A stretch of 6,713 nucleotides of DNA from Acidimicrobiaceae bacterium. GTDB lineage: Bacteria; Actinomycetota; Acidimicrobiia; Acidimicrobiales; Microtrichaceae. This document shows positions 1 through 5,221 of this stretch, piece by piece. The translations under genes and the position numbers were made by a program. The notes beneath the pieces were generated by a model that saw only the letters and a list, made by a program, of their open reading frames with translations, was not told where the DNA came from and ran no database searches. The stretch spans positions 1 to 6,713 of the forward strand of contig DORQ01000118.1 in the NCBI GenBank assembly GCA_003514205.1. Direction: 5' to 3'. The stretch's first letter is position 1. Every line of letters begins with the position of its first letter.

Positions 1-91
1 CACCCCCAACAAGCCCACCAAGCGGCTAGCCAGGCAAGGCCAGCGGACAAGGGCCCAACAGGCTGGATGGACCAGTAGCACCGGTCCGTGA
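1..91 (+). other. Left edge, no confident gene; possible 3' end of an upstream + strand gene
   Basis: No gene can be called with confidence here. Two + strand frames are open from the left edge. Frame 2 gives a 29-residue basic peptide rich in K, R and Q that stops with TGA at 89-91. Frame 1 stops with TAG at 76-78. Either could be the C-terminus of a gene that begins outside the window, which would fit the strong hairpin further right at 149-177. Third-position GC is similar in both frames, so neither is favoured, and I recognise no family in either peptide. Confidence 0.2.
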
Positions 92-148
92 CGGCCAACC
101 AGTACCGAGCGACAGTCCCGCGCTCGGCAAATCCACTTCCCCATTCCT

Positions 149-177
149 GGCTGCCAAGTTCTGACACTTGGCCAGCC
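149..177. terminator. Strong inverted repeat: possible terminator or operator
   Basis: The left arm GGCTGCCAAGT (149-159) pairs with the right arm ACTTGG-C-CAGCC (166-177). This gives 11 base pairs with a single bulged C at 172 and a six-base loop. No T-run follows on either strand. As a terminator it would therefore be the U-tract-poor kind often proposed for actinobacteria, ending a gene to the left. It lies about 34 bp upstream of the predicted -10 of the methyltransferase gene, so a protein-binding operator is the alternative. The sequence alone does not decide between them. Confidence 0.4.
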
Positions 178-210
178 TTCGCGCCTACTCGCACTGCCGC
201 TCAGCGCCTC

Positions 211-216
211 TAGGCT
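211..216 (+). promoter_or_regulatory. -10 element of a leaderless promoter for the RNA methyltransferase
   Basis: TAGGCT ends 6 nt before the ATG at 223, which would place the transcription start at or within a base or two of the start codon. No Shine-Dalgarno precedes the ATG. No good -35 hexamer is seen at the usual spacing (188-193 is CTCGCA). The TAG inside this hexamer is also an in-frame stop, which rules out a longer N-terminus. Confidence 0.4.
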
Positions 217-222
217 GGCAGG

Positions 223-1089
223 ATGCCAGGAGATGAGGCGGTTGTGATCACCGACGCTATGGATCCCCGCGTTGGGGACTTCAGGTCGCTCAACATACCT
301 GGATATCGAAAGGCCGTTGAGGCTCCCGGGCCATTCTCTAGCGGCTTCTTTATCGCTGAAGGATGGCTGACCATCGAGCGACTCCTCCCGAGCCGCTACC
401 GCACACGTGCGGTGCTTGTGGCTTCGAATCGGCTCGATCGGCTCCTCGAAACCGAGTCCTGGCAACGACATCACCAACGCCACGGTGCCGACCTACTCGT
501 CGTTGATCCCGACCTCCTCAACGAGATCGTTGGGTTCGCGATGCACCGCGGAATCGTTGCTTCGGCCGACCGCGGCGTGGCCCCACTCCCCGCCCAGGTA
601 GTTGGCCGGTCCCGTCAACTCATCATCGCCGAGGGCATTAATGATGCGGAGAACCTCGGCGCTCTCTGCCGCAACGCTGTTGCTCTTGGTGCTGATGGAC
701 TACTACTCGACCCCACAACCTGTGATCTCTTCTCCCGCCGTGCGGTGCGAGTGTCTGTGGGCCATGCACTCACCCTGGAAGCTGCTCGAGCGCCGATTGC
801 TGAGACACTCGGTTCACTCAGCACGTCTGGCTGGTTCACGGTTGCCTGCACCCCAGCAGCAGGCGCACTTACCGTCGCCCAGGCCCGTGAACGGCTCGAT
901 ACAACCGGCAGCGGGCAGCCGAAAGTGGCAATCGTGGTTGGAGCTGAGGGCCCCGGACTTACGGAGTCAACTATCGAGGCGTGCTCGGTCGCTGTACGAA
1001 TACCAATGGCCCGTGGAATCGACTCCCTCAATGTCGCGACTGCAGCAGCGATCGTGTGCCACTCACTCTTCAGCGAGCCACCGAATTAG
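223..1089 (+). CDS. SpoU/TrmH-family (SPOUT) RNA 2'-O-methyltransferase
   Basis: This 288-aa protein is predicted to transfer a methyl group from S-adenosylmethionine to a ribose 2'-OH of rRNA or tRNA in the cytoplasm. Residues 1-130 hold the N-terminal substrate-binding part, with the segment DPRVGDFRSLN (14-24) and FIAEGWLTIERLL (43-55) typical of actinobacterial members. The C-terminal SPOUT knot domain shows all three motifs. Motif 1 is NLGALCRNA (144-152), with N144 and the catalytic-type R150. Motif 2 is VVGAEGPGL (238-246). Motif 3 is IPMARGIDSLNVATAAA (260-276), whose SLN loop closes the SAM knot. Length is normal for the family. The ATG at 223 is chosen because an in-frame TAG lies at 211 and a -10 hexamer sits just upstream. 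The gene converges on the riboflavin-side genes and looks transcribed alone. The family is certain; the RNA target and exact nucleotide cannot be told from sequence, so no symbol is given. Confidence 0.93.
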   Translation: MPGDEAVVITDAMDPRVGDFRSLNIPGYRKAVEAPGPFSSGFFIAEGWLTIERLLPSRYRTRAVLVASNRLDRLLETESWQRHHQRHGADLLVVDPDLLNEIVGFAMHRGIVASADRGVAPLPAQVVGRSRQLIIAEGINDAENLGALCRNAVALGADGLLLDPTTCDLFSRRAVRVSVGHALTLEAARAPIAETLGSLSTSGWFTVACTPAAGALTVAQARERLDTTGSGQPKVAIVVGAEGPGLTESTIEACSVAVRIPMARGIDSLNVATAAAIVCHSLFSEPPN

Positions 1090-1115
1090 CCGAGCATCCA
1101 GGGCATACGTTCATC

Positions 1116-1149
1116 CCGAGTCAGCCAACCGGCGATCCGGCCGACTCGG
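1116..1149. terminator. Hairpin between convergent genes, possible bidirectional terminator
   Basis: CCGAGTC (1116-1122) pairs perfectly with GACTCGG (1143-1149). Inside this, after one A/C mismatch, GCC (1124-1126) pairs with GGC (1139-1141), leaving a 12-nt loop. It lies in the 107-bp gap between the stop of the + strand methyltransferase (1089) and the stop of the minus-strand lipoprotein (1197), where a terminator serving both would be expected. There is no T-run on either side, so intrinsic termination would be weak or dependent on Rho. Confidence 0.4.
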
Positions 1150-1196
1150 CCGACGCTGACCGTGGCCCGGCATTCGGCGATACTGACGACAGTGAG

Positions 1197-1640
1197 TTAC
1201 CGCGGACCGGCTAAGGCAGTGAGCACAACCAGACGCTCGGTTGTGGAGTCCTTCACCGCAATCAGGTACAACTCCCTCGAACCGTCGTAGAACTCCGCCT
1301 CAAGCAGGCCGCTCCCCTGACCATCTTGCTGCGCCTGGCCCACGCGAAGGTCGGCGTCAGAGTTCGCCCGCCATGCCCGATGTTGTTTCCAAGACACTCC
1401 CTCGGGCAGGTATTCAACCCGCTTCCCCAGTAGCTGCTGGTTCCTCCCACTGAGCAAGGTGCTGAGCCGAATCGCAAGTGGCTTCTCTGCTGCACCCTCG
1501 TAGCTCGTCGCGCCCGGCGTCGGATCGATCTCTTTCCAGGAGATCGGCGATGGCTGACATGCGCTGACCAACGTTGCTAGGAAGCCCAACAGGATGACCA
1601 GCGGCACCTTGAATCTTCGAAACACGAACGGCGCTGCCAC
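1197..1640 (-). CDS. Predicted secreted lipoprotein of unknown function
   Basis: I do not recognise the family of this 147-aa protein. The N-terminus is a clear lipoprotein signal: a basic n-region (RRFK, 8-11), a hydrophobic core VPLVILLGFLATL (12-24), and the lipobox VSAC with the lipidated Cys at residue 28. After cleavage about 120 residues remain. They are soluble and hydrophilic with no further Cys or membrane segment, and the C-terminal half looks like beta strands (LLEAEFYDG, RELYLIAVKD, RLVVLTALAG). The start is GTG at 1640, with an in-frame TAG just upstream and a -10 hexamer 6 nt away; alternative GTG codons at residues 6 and 12 would shorten the basic n-region. It lies 75 nt downstream of ribH on the same strand. 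It could be read through from the riboflavin operon, but its own promoter is likely. Nothing links it to flavin chemistry beyond position. Confidence 0.75.
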   Translation of the reverse strand: MAAPFVFRRFKVPLVILLGFLATLVSACQPSPISWKEIDPTPGATSYEGAAEKPLAIRLSTLLSGRNQQLLGKRVEYLPEGVSWKQHRAWRANSDADLRVGQAQQDGQGSGLLEAEFYDGSRELYLIAVKDSTTERLVVLTALAGPR

Positions 1641-1646
1641 AACGAC

Positions 1647-1652
1647 ACGCTA
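1647..1652 (-). promoter_or_regulatory. -10 element of a leaderless promoter for the lipoprotein gene
   Basis: On the minus strand TAGCGT ends 6 nt before the GTG start at 1640, the same hexamer and nearly the same geometry as upstream of ribD. The only SD-like string, GGAG, lies 13 nt from the GTG, too far for good ribosome binding. The -35 position at 17 bp spacing (CCTGCC) is a poor match, so the call rests on the -10 and its position. Confidence 0.4.
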
Positions 1653-1673
1653 GCTCCACTGCAGACATTGGCA

Positions 1674-1690
1674 GGATCACCGCGGGATCC
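1674..1690. terminator. Weak inverted repeat downstream of ribH
   Basis: GGATC (1674-1678) and GATCC (1686-1690) form a 5-bp stem around a 7-nt loop, 26 nt past the ribH stop codon. It may attenuate the riboflavin operon transcript before the lipoprotein gene. The stem is short and has no T-run, so it could be chance. Confidence 0.15.
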
Positions 1691-1715
1691 GCCGAGCCTG
1701 AGGCCACTACGCCCC

Positions 1716-2225
1716 TCAAGTCGAGGCGCGACCTCGGGCCGGATAACGCCGCACCAACATCGCCATTTCGACTGCAGTCCGAGCACCCTCCTCGCCAACA
1801 TTGTGGCCGCCCGCACCCTCTGATCGGTCGAGCGCTTGCTGGAGGTTTTCCGTGGTCAGAACACCGAATATCACCGGCACGCCAGTGCTGAGCCCCACCT
1901 GTTGCAACCCTCGTGCGCACTCCCCCGCCACAAACTCGTAGTGGCTGGTGTCGCCGCGGATCACGCATCCGAGAGCGATCACCGCGTCGCAGGCACCTGC
2001 GGAGATCATGGTCTGAGCGGCAAATGGAGCCTCGAATGCTCCCGGGACCCATTCGATGAGTGTGTACTCCTCTGCCACGCCGCACTCGCCCAGTCCGCGA
2101 CGTACTCCGTCGAGGAGTCGAATGGTGATGTGGTCGTTGAAGCGCCCACACACGACGCCCACCCTCAAGCTGGCTCCGTCGAGTGCAGGAAGCGCCCGCT
2201 GGTCAGAGTGTTGATCAATGCCCAT
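1716..2225 (-). CDS. ribH: 6,7-dimethyl-8-ribityllumazine synthase (RibH)
   Basis: RibH condenses 5-amino-6-ribitylaminouracil with 3,4-dihydroxy-2-butanone 4-phosphate to give 6,7-dimethyl-8-ribityllumazine, the penultimate step to riboflavin. The enzyme usually forms pentamers or 60-mers. The 169-aa protein shows the family signatures in order: GVVCGRFN (23-30, aromatic F29 at the substrate site), VPGAFEAP (60-67), ALGCVIRGDTSHYEFVA (84-100, with H95 in the place of the catalytic His), and FGVLTTENLQQALDR (120-134, with the conserved R134). The segment after it reads GHNVGEEGA, without the Lys of the NKG string found in many homologues. The start is ATG at 2225, 11 nt after the ribBA stop. 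Its best SD, GGAG at 2243-2240, overlaps the end of ribBA but lies 14 nt away, so translation may depend on coupling to ribBA. It is the last riboflavin gene of the operon. Confidence 0.97.
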   Translation of the reverse strand: MGIDQHSDQRALPALDGASLRVGVVCGRFNDHITIRLLDGVRRGLGECGVAEEYTLIEWVPGAFEAPFAAQTMISAGACDAVIALGCVIRGDTSHYEFVAGECARGLQQVGLSTGVPVIFGVLTTENLQQALDRSEGAGGHNVGEEGARTAVEMAMLVRRYPARGRAST

Positions 2226-2236
2226 GGTTCGACTCG

Positions 2237-3463
2237 TTACTCCACGCCATCAATCAGATGGCCCATCTGCTCATTCTTCGTTCGCAAGTACTCAATGTTT
2301 TCCGGGTTCGCTTCAGCTGGAATGGACACACGGCCGGTGATTTCGAGGCCGAACCCTTCAAGCCCACCAAACTTGGACGGGTTGTTCGTGATCAGCCGCA
2401 TCGTTGTGATGCCAAGGTCGTTCAGGATCTGGGCGCCGATGCCGTACTCGCGTGAATCCACTGGGAGCCCCAGCGCAACATTGGCCTCAATCGTGTCCAT
2501 GCCCTGATCCTGAAGGTTGTAGGCGCGGATCTTGTGGCCGATTCCAATTCCCCGGCCCTCATGGCCGCGGAGATAGACCACCGCACCAAGTCCCTCAGCA
2601 GCAATCCGTTCCATCGCTGAGGACAGTTGCGTCCCGCAATCGCACTTCATCGAGCCGAACACGTCTCCAGTCAGACACTCAGAGTGCACTCGGACCATGA
2701 CGTCGCGTTCGCCCGCGACTGCGCCTTTGACCATTGCGATGTGCTGTTCGCCATCAATCAGCGACTCATACACATAGCAGGTGAAGTCGCCCCAGTTGGT
2801 TGGCAGTCTCGACTCTGCAACGCGACGGACCAGCTTCTCGGTTTGCCGACGATGTTTGATGAGCTGCGCGATGGAGATCATCAACAGCCCGTGCTCGGAA
2901 CAGAACTTCTCAAGGTCGGGCACTCGCGCCATCGAACCGTCATCGTTCACGATTTCGCACAGAACCCCGGCGGGATAACAACCCGCCATCCGGGCAAGGT
3001 CAACTGCTGCCTCGGTGTGCCCAGCTCGTTTCAGCACTCCACCCTCGGAGTACCGAAGCGGGAAAATGTGCCCGGGCCGTGCGAGGTCTGTGGGCTTGGT
3101 GGCGGGATCGCACAAGGCTCTGATGGTTGCCGACCGATCAGCCGCGCTGATGCCAGTGGAGGTTCCGTGGATCAGGTCAACCGTGTGCATGAACGCGGTG
3201 CGGTGCGACTCCGTGTTGTCTTGCACCATCAGCGGGATGTCGAGCGATTCAAGTCGATCGCCCATCAGCGGCGCGCAAATCACTCCGGAGGTGTGGCGCA
3301 CAAAGAACGTGATCGCCTCGGGAGTGGCGTGCTCGGCCGCCATAATGAGGTCGCCCTCGTTCTCGCGGTCCTCATCATCGACCACCACCACGATTTCGCC
3401 ACGCCCAATCGCGGCCACGGCCTCTGGGATGGTGGCGAAGCTGGCATTGCCTCGGTTAGGCAT
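2237..3463 (-). CDS. ribBA: Bifunctional DHBP synthase / GTP cyclohydrolase II (RibBA)
   Basis: This 408-aa fusion starts both branches of riboflavin synthesis. The N-terminal half (about 1-205) is 3,4-dihydroxy-2-butanone-4-phosphate synthase, acting on ribulose 5-phosphate. It has the acidic metal-site loop DDEDRENEGD (29-38), HRTAFMHTVD (87-96) and RAGHTEAAVDL (146-156). The C-terminal half (about 210-408) is GTP cyclohydrolase II. It has RVHSECLTGDVFGSMKCDCG (258-277) with zinc ligands C263, C274 and C276, the nucleotide-site stretch LRGHEGRGIGIGHK (298-311), and LITNNPSKFGGLEGFG (357-372). All key residues seem intact in both halves. I chose ATG 3463 because AAGGG lies 7 nt upstream and the family's N-terminus aligns there. 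An open extension to 3550 would add a Pro-Lys-Thr repeat that is really the ribE tail read in another frame. The first 8 nt overlap the ribE 3' end, and the stop is 11 nt before ribH. Confidence 0.97.
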   Translation of the reverse strand: MPNRGNASFATIPEAVAAIGRGEIVVVVDDEDRENEGDLIMAAEHATPEAITFFVRHTSGVICAPLMGDRLESLDIPLMVQDNTESHRTAFMHTVDLIHGTSTGISAADRSATIRALCDPATKPTDLARPGHIFPLRYSEGGVLKRAGHTEAAVDLARMAGCYPAGVLCEIVNDDGSMARVPDLEKFCSEHGLLMISIAQLIKHRRQTEKLVRRVAESRLPTNWGDFTCYVYESLIDGEQHIAMVKGAVAGERDVMVRVHSECLTGDVFGSMKCDCGTQLSSAMERIAAEGLGAVVYLRGHEGRGIGIGHKIRAYNLQDQGMDTIEANVALGLPVDSREYGIGAQILNDLGITTMRLITNNPSKFGGLEGFGLEITGRVSIPAEANPENIEYLRTKNEQMGHLIDGVE

Positions 3464-4118
3464 GGTGGATCCCTTCGGAGTCTTCGGAGTCTTCGGAGTC
3501 TTCGGCGCCTGGGGAGGCGCCGAGATTGAGTGCCCCCAGTTGGGCTGCAATCAGTCGTTCAATGTATTTCGCGGTCACGTCTACCTCTAGGTTGACAGCC
3601 TCTCCCGGGCGGCGCACACCGAGAGTGGTTACTGAGGCTGTGTGTGGGATGACCGCGGCGGAGAATCCGTCTTCAAACGCCTCAACTACTGTCAAACTGA
3701 CTCCATCAACGGTGATCGAGCCCTTTTCCACCACATACCGGCTGAGGCCTTCGGGAAGTGACACCACGAGGTTCGGAACGCCCATCTGCACGATCCCAAC
3801 TGCGTCAACGTGTCCTTGAACGAGGTGACCTCCCAGTCGGTCCGAAACCCGAACGGGGCGTTCGAGGTTCACGGGATCTCCCGAGGAGAGCCCTCCCAAA
3901 TTGGTTCGAAGGTAACTCTCCTCAGAGACATCTGCCTCCCACCACCCTGGCTCCGACTCGGTTGGCAGCTCGAAATCCACGACGGTGAGACAGCATCCGT
4001 TGACTGCGATCGACGCTCCGAGTTCAACATCGTTCAGAACCACTGAGGCCGCGAGGCGAAGCTTGGGACCAACCCGAGAAATCACTGAACCCAATTCCTC
4101 AACAATTCCGGTAAACAC
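3456..4118 (-). CDS. ribE: Riboflavin synthase, alpha subunit, with a repetitive acidic tail
   Basis: The enzyme dismutates two 6,7-dimethyl-8-ribityllumazine molecules into riboflavin and 5-amino-6-ribitylaminouracil; the family is typically a homotrimer. The 220-aa protein has the tandem barrel layout. Barrel 1 begins with the hallmark MFTGIVEELG (1-10) and has VNGCCLTV (39-46). Barrel 2 has GGHLVQGHVD (96-105), KGSITVDGVSLTV (132-144) and IPHTASVTTLG (157-167). The GTG at 4118 gives exactly the MFTGIVEE start and has the strong SD AGGGAGG 5 nt upstream, so the open frame extending to 4226 is not used. Odd feature: after the usual end (KYIERLIAAQ, about residue 193) comes a tail of some 27 residues containing three EDS repeats and ending EGIHHA. 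The tail is encoded by a 9-bp tandem repeat and a stem-loop. The ribE stop lies inside ribBA (8-nt overlap). Confidence 0.96.
   Translation of the reverse strand: MFTGIVEELGSVISRVGPKLRLAASVVLNDVELGASIAVNGCCLTVVDFELPTESEPGWWEADVSEESYLRTNLGGLSSGDPVNLERPVRVSDRLGGHLVQGHVDAVGIVQMGVPNLVVSLPEGLSRYVVEKGSITVDGVSLTVVEAFEDGFSAAVIPHTASVTTLGVRRPGEAVNLEVDVTAKYIERLIAAQLGALNLGASPGAEDSEDSEDSEGIHHA
3470..3476 (-). promoter_or_regulatory. Ribosome-binding site of ribBA, inside ribE
   Basis: GAAGGGA on the minus strand places AAGGG 7 nt before the ATG at 3463, which fixes the ribBA start. The site is formed by the last, diverged copy of the 9-bp repeat in the ribE tail, so ribosomes finishing ribE pass over it. 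The ribE stop TAA (3458-3456) falls 3 bases past the ribBA ATG, an arrangement that favours translational coupling. Confidence 0.7.
3473..3505 (-). repeat. 9-bp tandem repeat (3.7 copies) in the 3' end of ribE
   Basis: CTTCGGAGT on the + strand is repeated without mismatch at 3473-3481, 3482-3490 and 3491-3499, followed by a partial CTTCGG at 3500-3505. Read as ribE mRNA each unit is GAAGACTCC and encodes Glu-Asp-Ser. As the unit is a multiple of three, gain or loss of copies keeps ribE in frame and alters only tail length and the distance between the stem-loop and the ribBA start. Confidence 0.9.
3502..3523 (-). other. GC-rich stem-loop in the ribE 3' coding end
   Basis: TCGGCGCC (3502-3509) and GGCGCCGA (3516-3523) form a perfect 8-bp stem with a 6-nt loop, reading UCCCCA in the mRNA. 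It lies within codons for the ribE tail, immediately upstream of the tandem repeat and about 39 nt before the ribBA start. It could slow ribosomes, protect or mark an mRNA end, or be a by-product of the coding sequence. The structure is seen; a role is inferred. Confidence 0.45.
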
Positions 4119-4123
4119 AGCGG

Positions 4124-4130
4124 CCTCCCT
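4124..4130 (-). promoter_or_regulatory. Ribosome-binding site of ribE overlapping the ribD stop codon
   Basis: AGGGAGG on the minus strand lies 5 nt before the ribE GTG at 4118 and shares bases with the ribD TAG (4131-4129). It is the strongest Shine-Dalgarno in the window. It decides the GTG start and implies that ribosomes terminating on ribD load onto ribE. Confidence 0.8.
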
Positions 4131-5169
4131 AACCGTTCGCTGGCTCGGCATCAGCCCTGTCGAGCTCCACTCGGAGGTCGGCGCCGACGCGTTCGATCGA
4201 GGCAAATTGCCCTCGCCAAATATCACTCATTGAATAGGCGCCTTGCCCGTCGAAGAGCCCTTGTGAGTCGCCACCGCCGAACAGTGCGGGAGCGATGTAG
4301 ACCACATACCGATCGACGAGACCGGCTCGGTGAAATTCACCGGCCACCATTGCTCCCCCTTCCACGAGCACCTGGAGAATCCCTTCGGAACCCAGTTCGT
4401 CAAGGACATCGCCAAGGTCTCCAGACATTTCCCGTGCTGGCTGAACTGCTGCATCGGGAGGGCAGGTGCCGAGAACCACCCGAATGGGATCGGTCGACCC
4501 GCCGCTGGGCGTGACCGGCGGGCGATAGTCGCGGACGGTGAGTGAAGGATTGTCGTGACGCACGGTTCCAGCGCCGATGATGATGGCATCTGATTCGGCG
4601 CGGAGCCGATGACCATCAGCTCGGGCCGGTGGCGAGGTGATCCACTGGCTGGTTCCATCGGGCGCAGCGGTTCCTCCATCGAGGGAGGCGGCCAGCTTCA
4701 AAACCACGAACGGCCGACCGGTGCTCCGGTGGCGGATGTAGGGCGCCAGTTGATGCGAAACACGGTCCTCATATAGCCCAACGTCAACGGTGATTCCGGC
4801 GGCCCGAAGTGCCGCTATGCCTTTTCCTTGGACCTTCGAATCAGGATCGACGAGGGCAACCACAACACGAGCCACGCCGGCCTCGATCAGCGCGTCGGTG
4901 CATTTGCCAGTTCGGCCGATATGACAGCAGGGCTCCAACGTCACATAGGCAGTGGAGCCCACGCTGTTGGCACCAGCTACCCGCAATGCCTCTGTCTCTG
5001 CGTGGCCAACACCAGGTTCGCGTGTGGCTCCTTCGAAGATCTCGCCTGCCTCAGACCGAATGACACACCCCACCCATGGGTTCGGACTCGTGATACAGCG
5101 GACCCTCGCGGCCGCTGCGATCGCGCGAGCCATGCACTCACGATCGATTGAGGAGAAGTGTTCAGACAT
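4129..5169 (-). CDS. ribD: Bifunctional pyrimidine deaminase / reductase (RibD)
   Basis: RibD performs two successive steps on the product of GTP cyclohydrolase II: deamination of the pyrimidine ring, then NADPH-dependent reduction of the ribose to ribityl. The deaminase domain (about 8-145) has SPNPWVGCVI (28-37), the zinc and proton-transfer motif HAE (H56, E58), and EPCCHIGRTGKC (79-90) with ligands C81 and C90. The reductase domain (about 150-338) has RPFVVLKLAASLDG (152-165), DAIIIGAGTVRHDNPSLTVR (194-213), LVEGGAMVAGEF (268-279) and a C-terminal ERVGADLRVEL. At 346 aa it is near the mycobacterial RibG size. The stretch between RVVLG (230-234) and the VEGG motif is short and seems to lack one strand, judged from memory of homologues. 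ATG 5169 has no SD but a well-formed promoter directly upstream, so the gene probably heads the riboflavin transcript and is leaderless. Confidence 0.96.
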   Translation of the reverse strand: MSEHFSSIDRECMARAIAAAARVRCITSPNPWVGCVIRSEAGEIFEGATREPGVGHAETEALRVAGANSVGSTAYVTLEPCCHIGRTGKCTDALIEAGVARVVVALVDPDSKVQGKGIAALRAAGITVDVGLYEDRVSHQLAPYIRHRSTGRPFVVLKLAASLDGGTAAPDGTSQWITSPPARADGHRLRAESDAIIIGAGTVRHDNPSLTVRDYRPPVTPSGGSTDPIRVVLGTCPPDAAVQPAREMSGDLGDVLDELGSEGILQVLVEGGAMVAGEFHRAGLVDRYVVYIAPALFGGGDSQGLFDGQGAYSMSDIWRGQFASIERVGADLRVELDRADAEPANG

Positions 5170-5177
5170 TGCGCTAC

Positions 5178-5206
5178 ACGCTATCAGAGGGCTGGTCGCA
5201 TTCCAA
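5178..5206 (-). promoter_or_regulatory. Leaderless promoter of the riboflavin operon
   Basis: On the minus strand TTGGAA (5206-5201; four of six matches to TTGACA) is separated by exactly 17 bp from TAGCGT (5183-5178; keeps the key TA and final T of TATAAT). The -10 ends 8 nt before the ribD ATG at 5169, so transcription should begin on or just before the A of the ATG. There is no Shine-Dalgarno. The whole mog-ribD gap is 52 bp, which leaves no room for an FMN riboswitch. Confidence 0.55.
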
Positions 5207-5221
5207 ACGGTCGGACCGATT

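Noticed and set aside
1..144. Minus-strand frame from ATG at 144 running off the left edge (48 codons)
   Set aside because: The peptide is rich in Trp, Cys, Arg and Leu with no convincing signal or domain, and the ATG has no properly spaced SD or -10. It is too short to judge without the flanking sequence.
1414..2151. 245-codon minus-strand frame overlapping ribH and the lipoprotein gene
   Set aside because: The translation is rich in Arg, Cys and Ser with no family features, and it overlaps two genes supported by motifs in another frame.
2627..3529. 300-codon open frame on the + strand, antisense to ribBA
   Set aside because: It is a mirror of the strongly supported ribBA gene. Its translation has no recognisable domain, and long antisense frames are common in GC-rich genes.
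3464..3550. N-terminal extension of RibBA with Pro-Lys-Thr repeats
   Set aside because: This is the ribE 9-bp repeat read in another frame. The ATG at 3463 has a good SD and matches the normal N-terminus.
4119..4226. Longer riboflavin synthase beginning at 4226
   Set aside because: The hallmark MFTGIVEE start is produced by the GTG at 4118, preceded by AGGGAGG. The extension lies within the ribD 3' end and has no homology.
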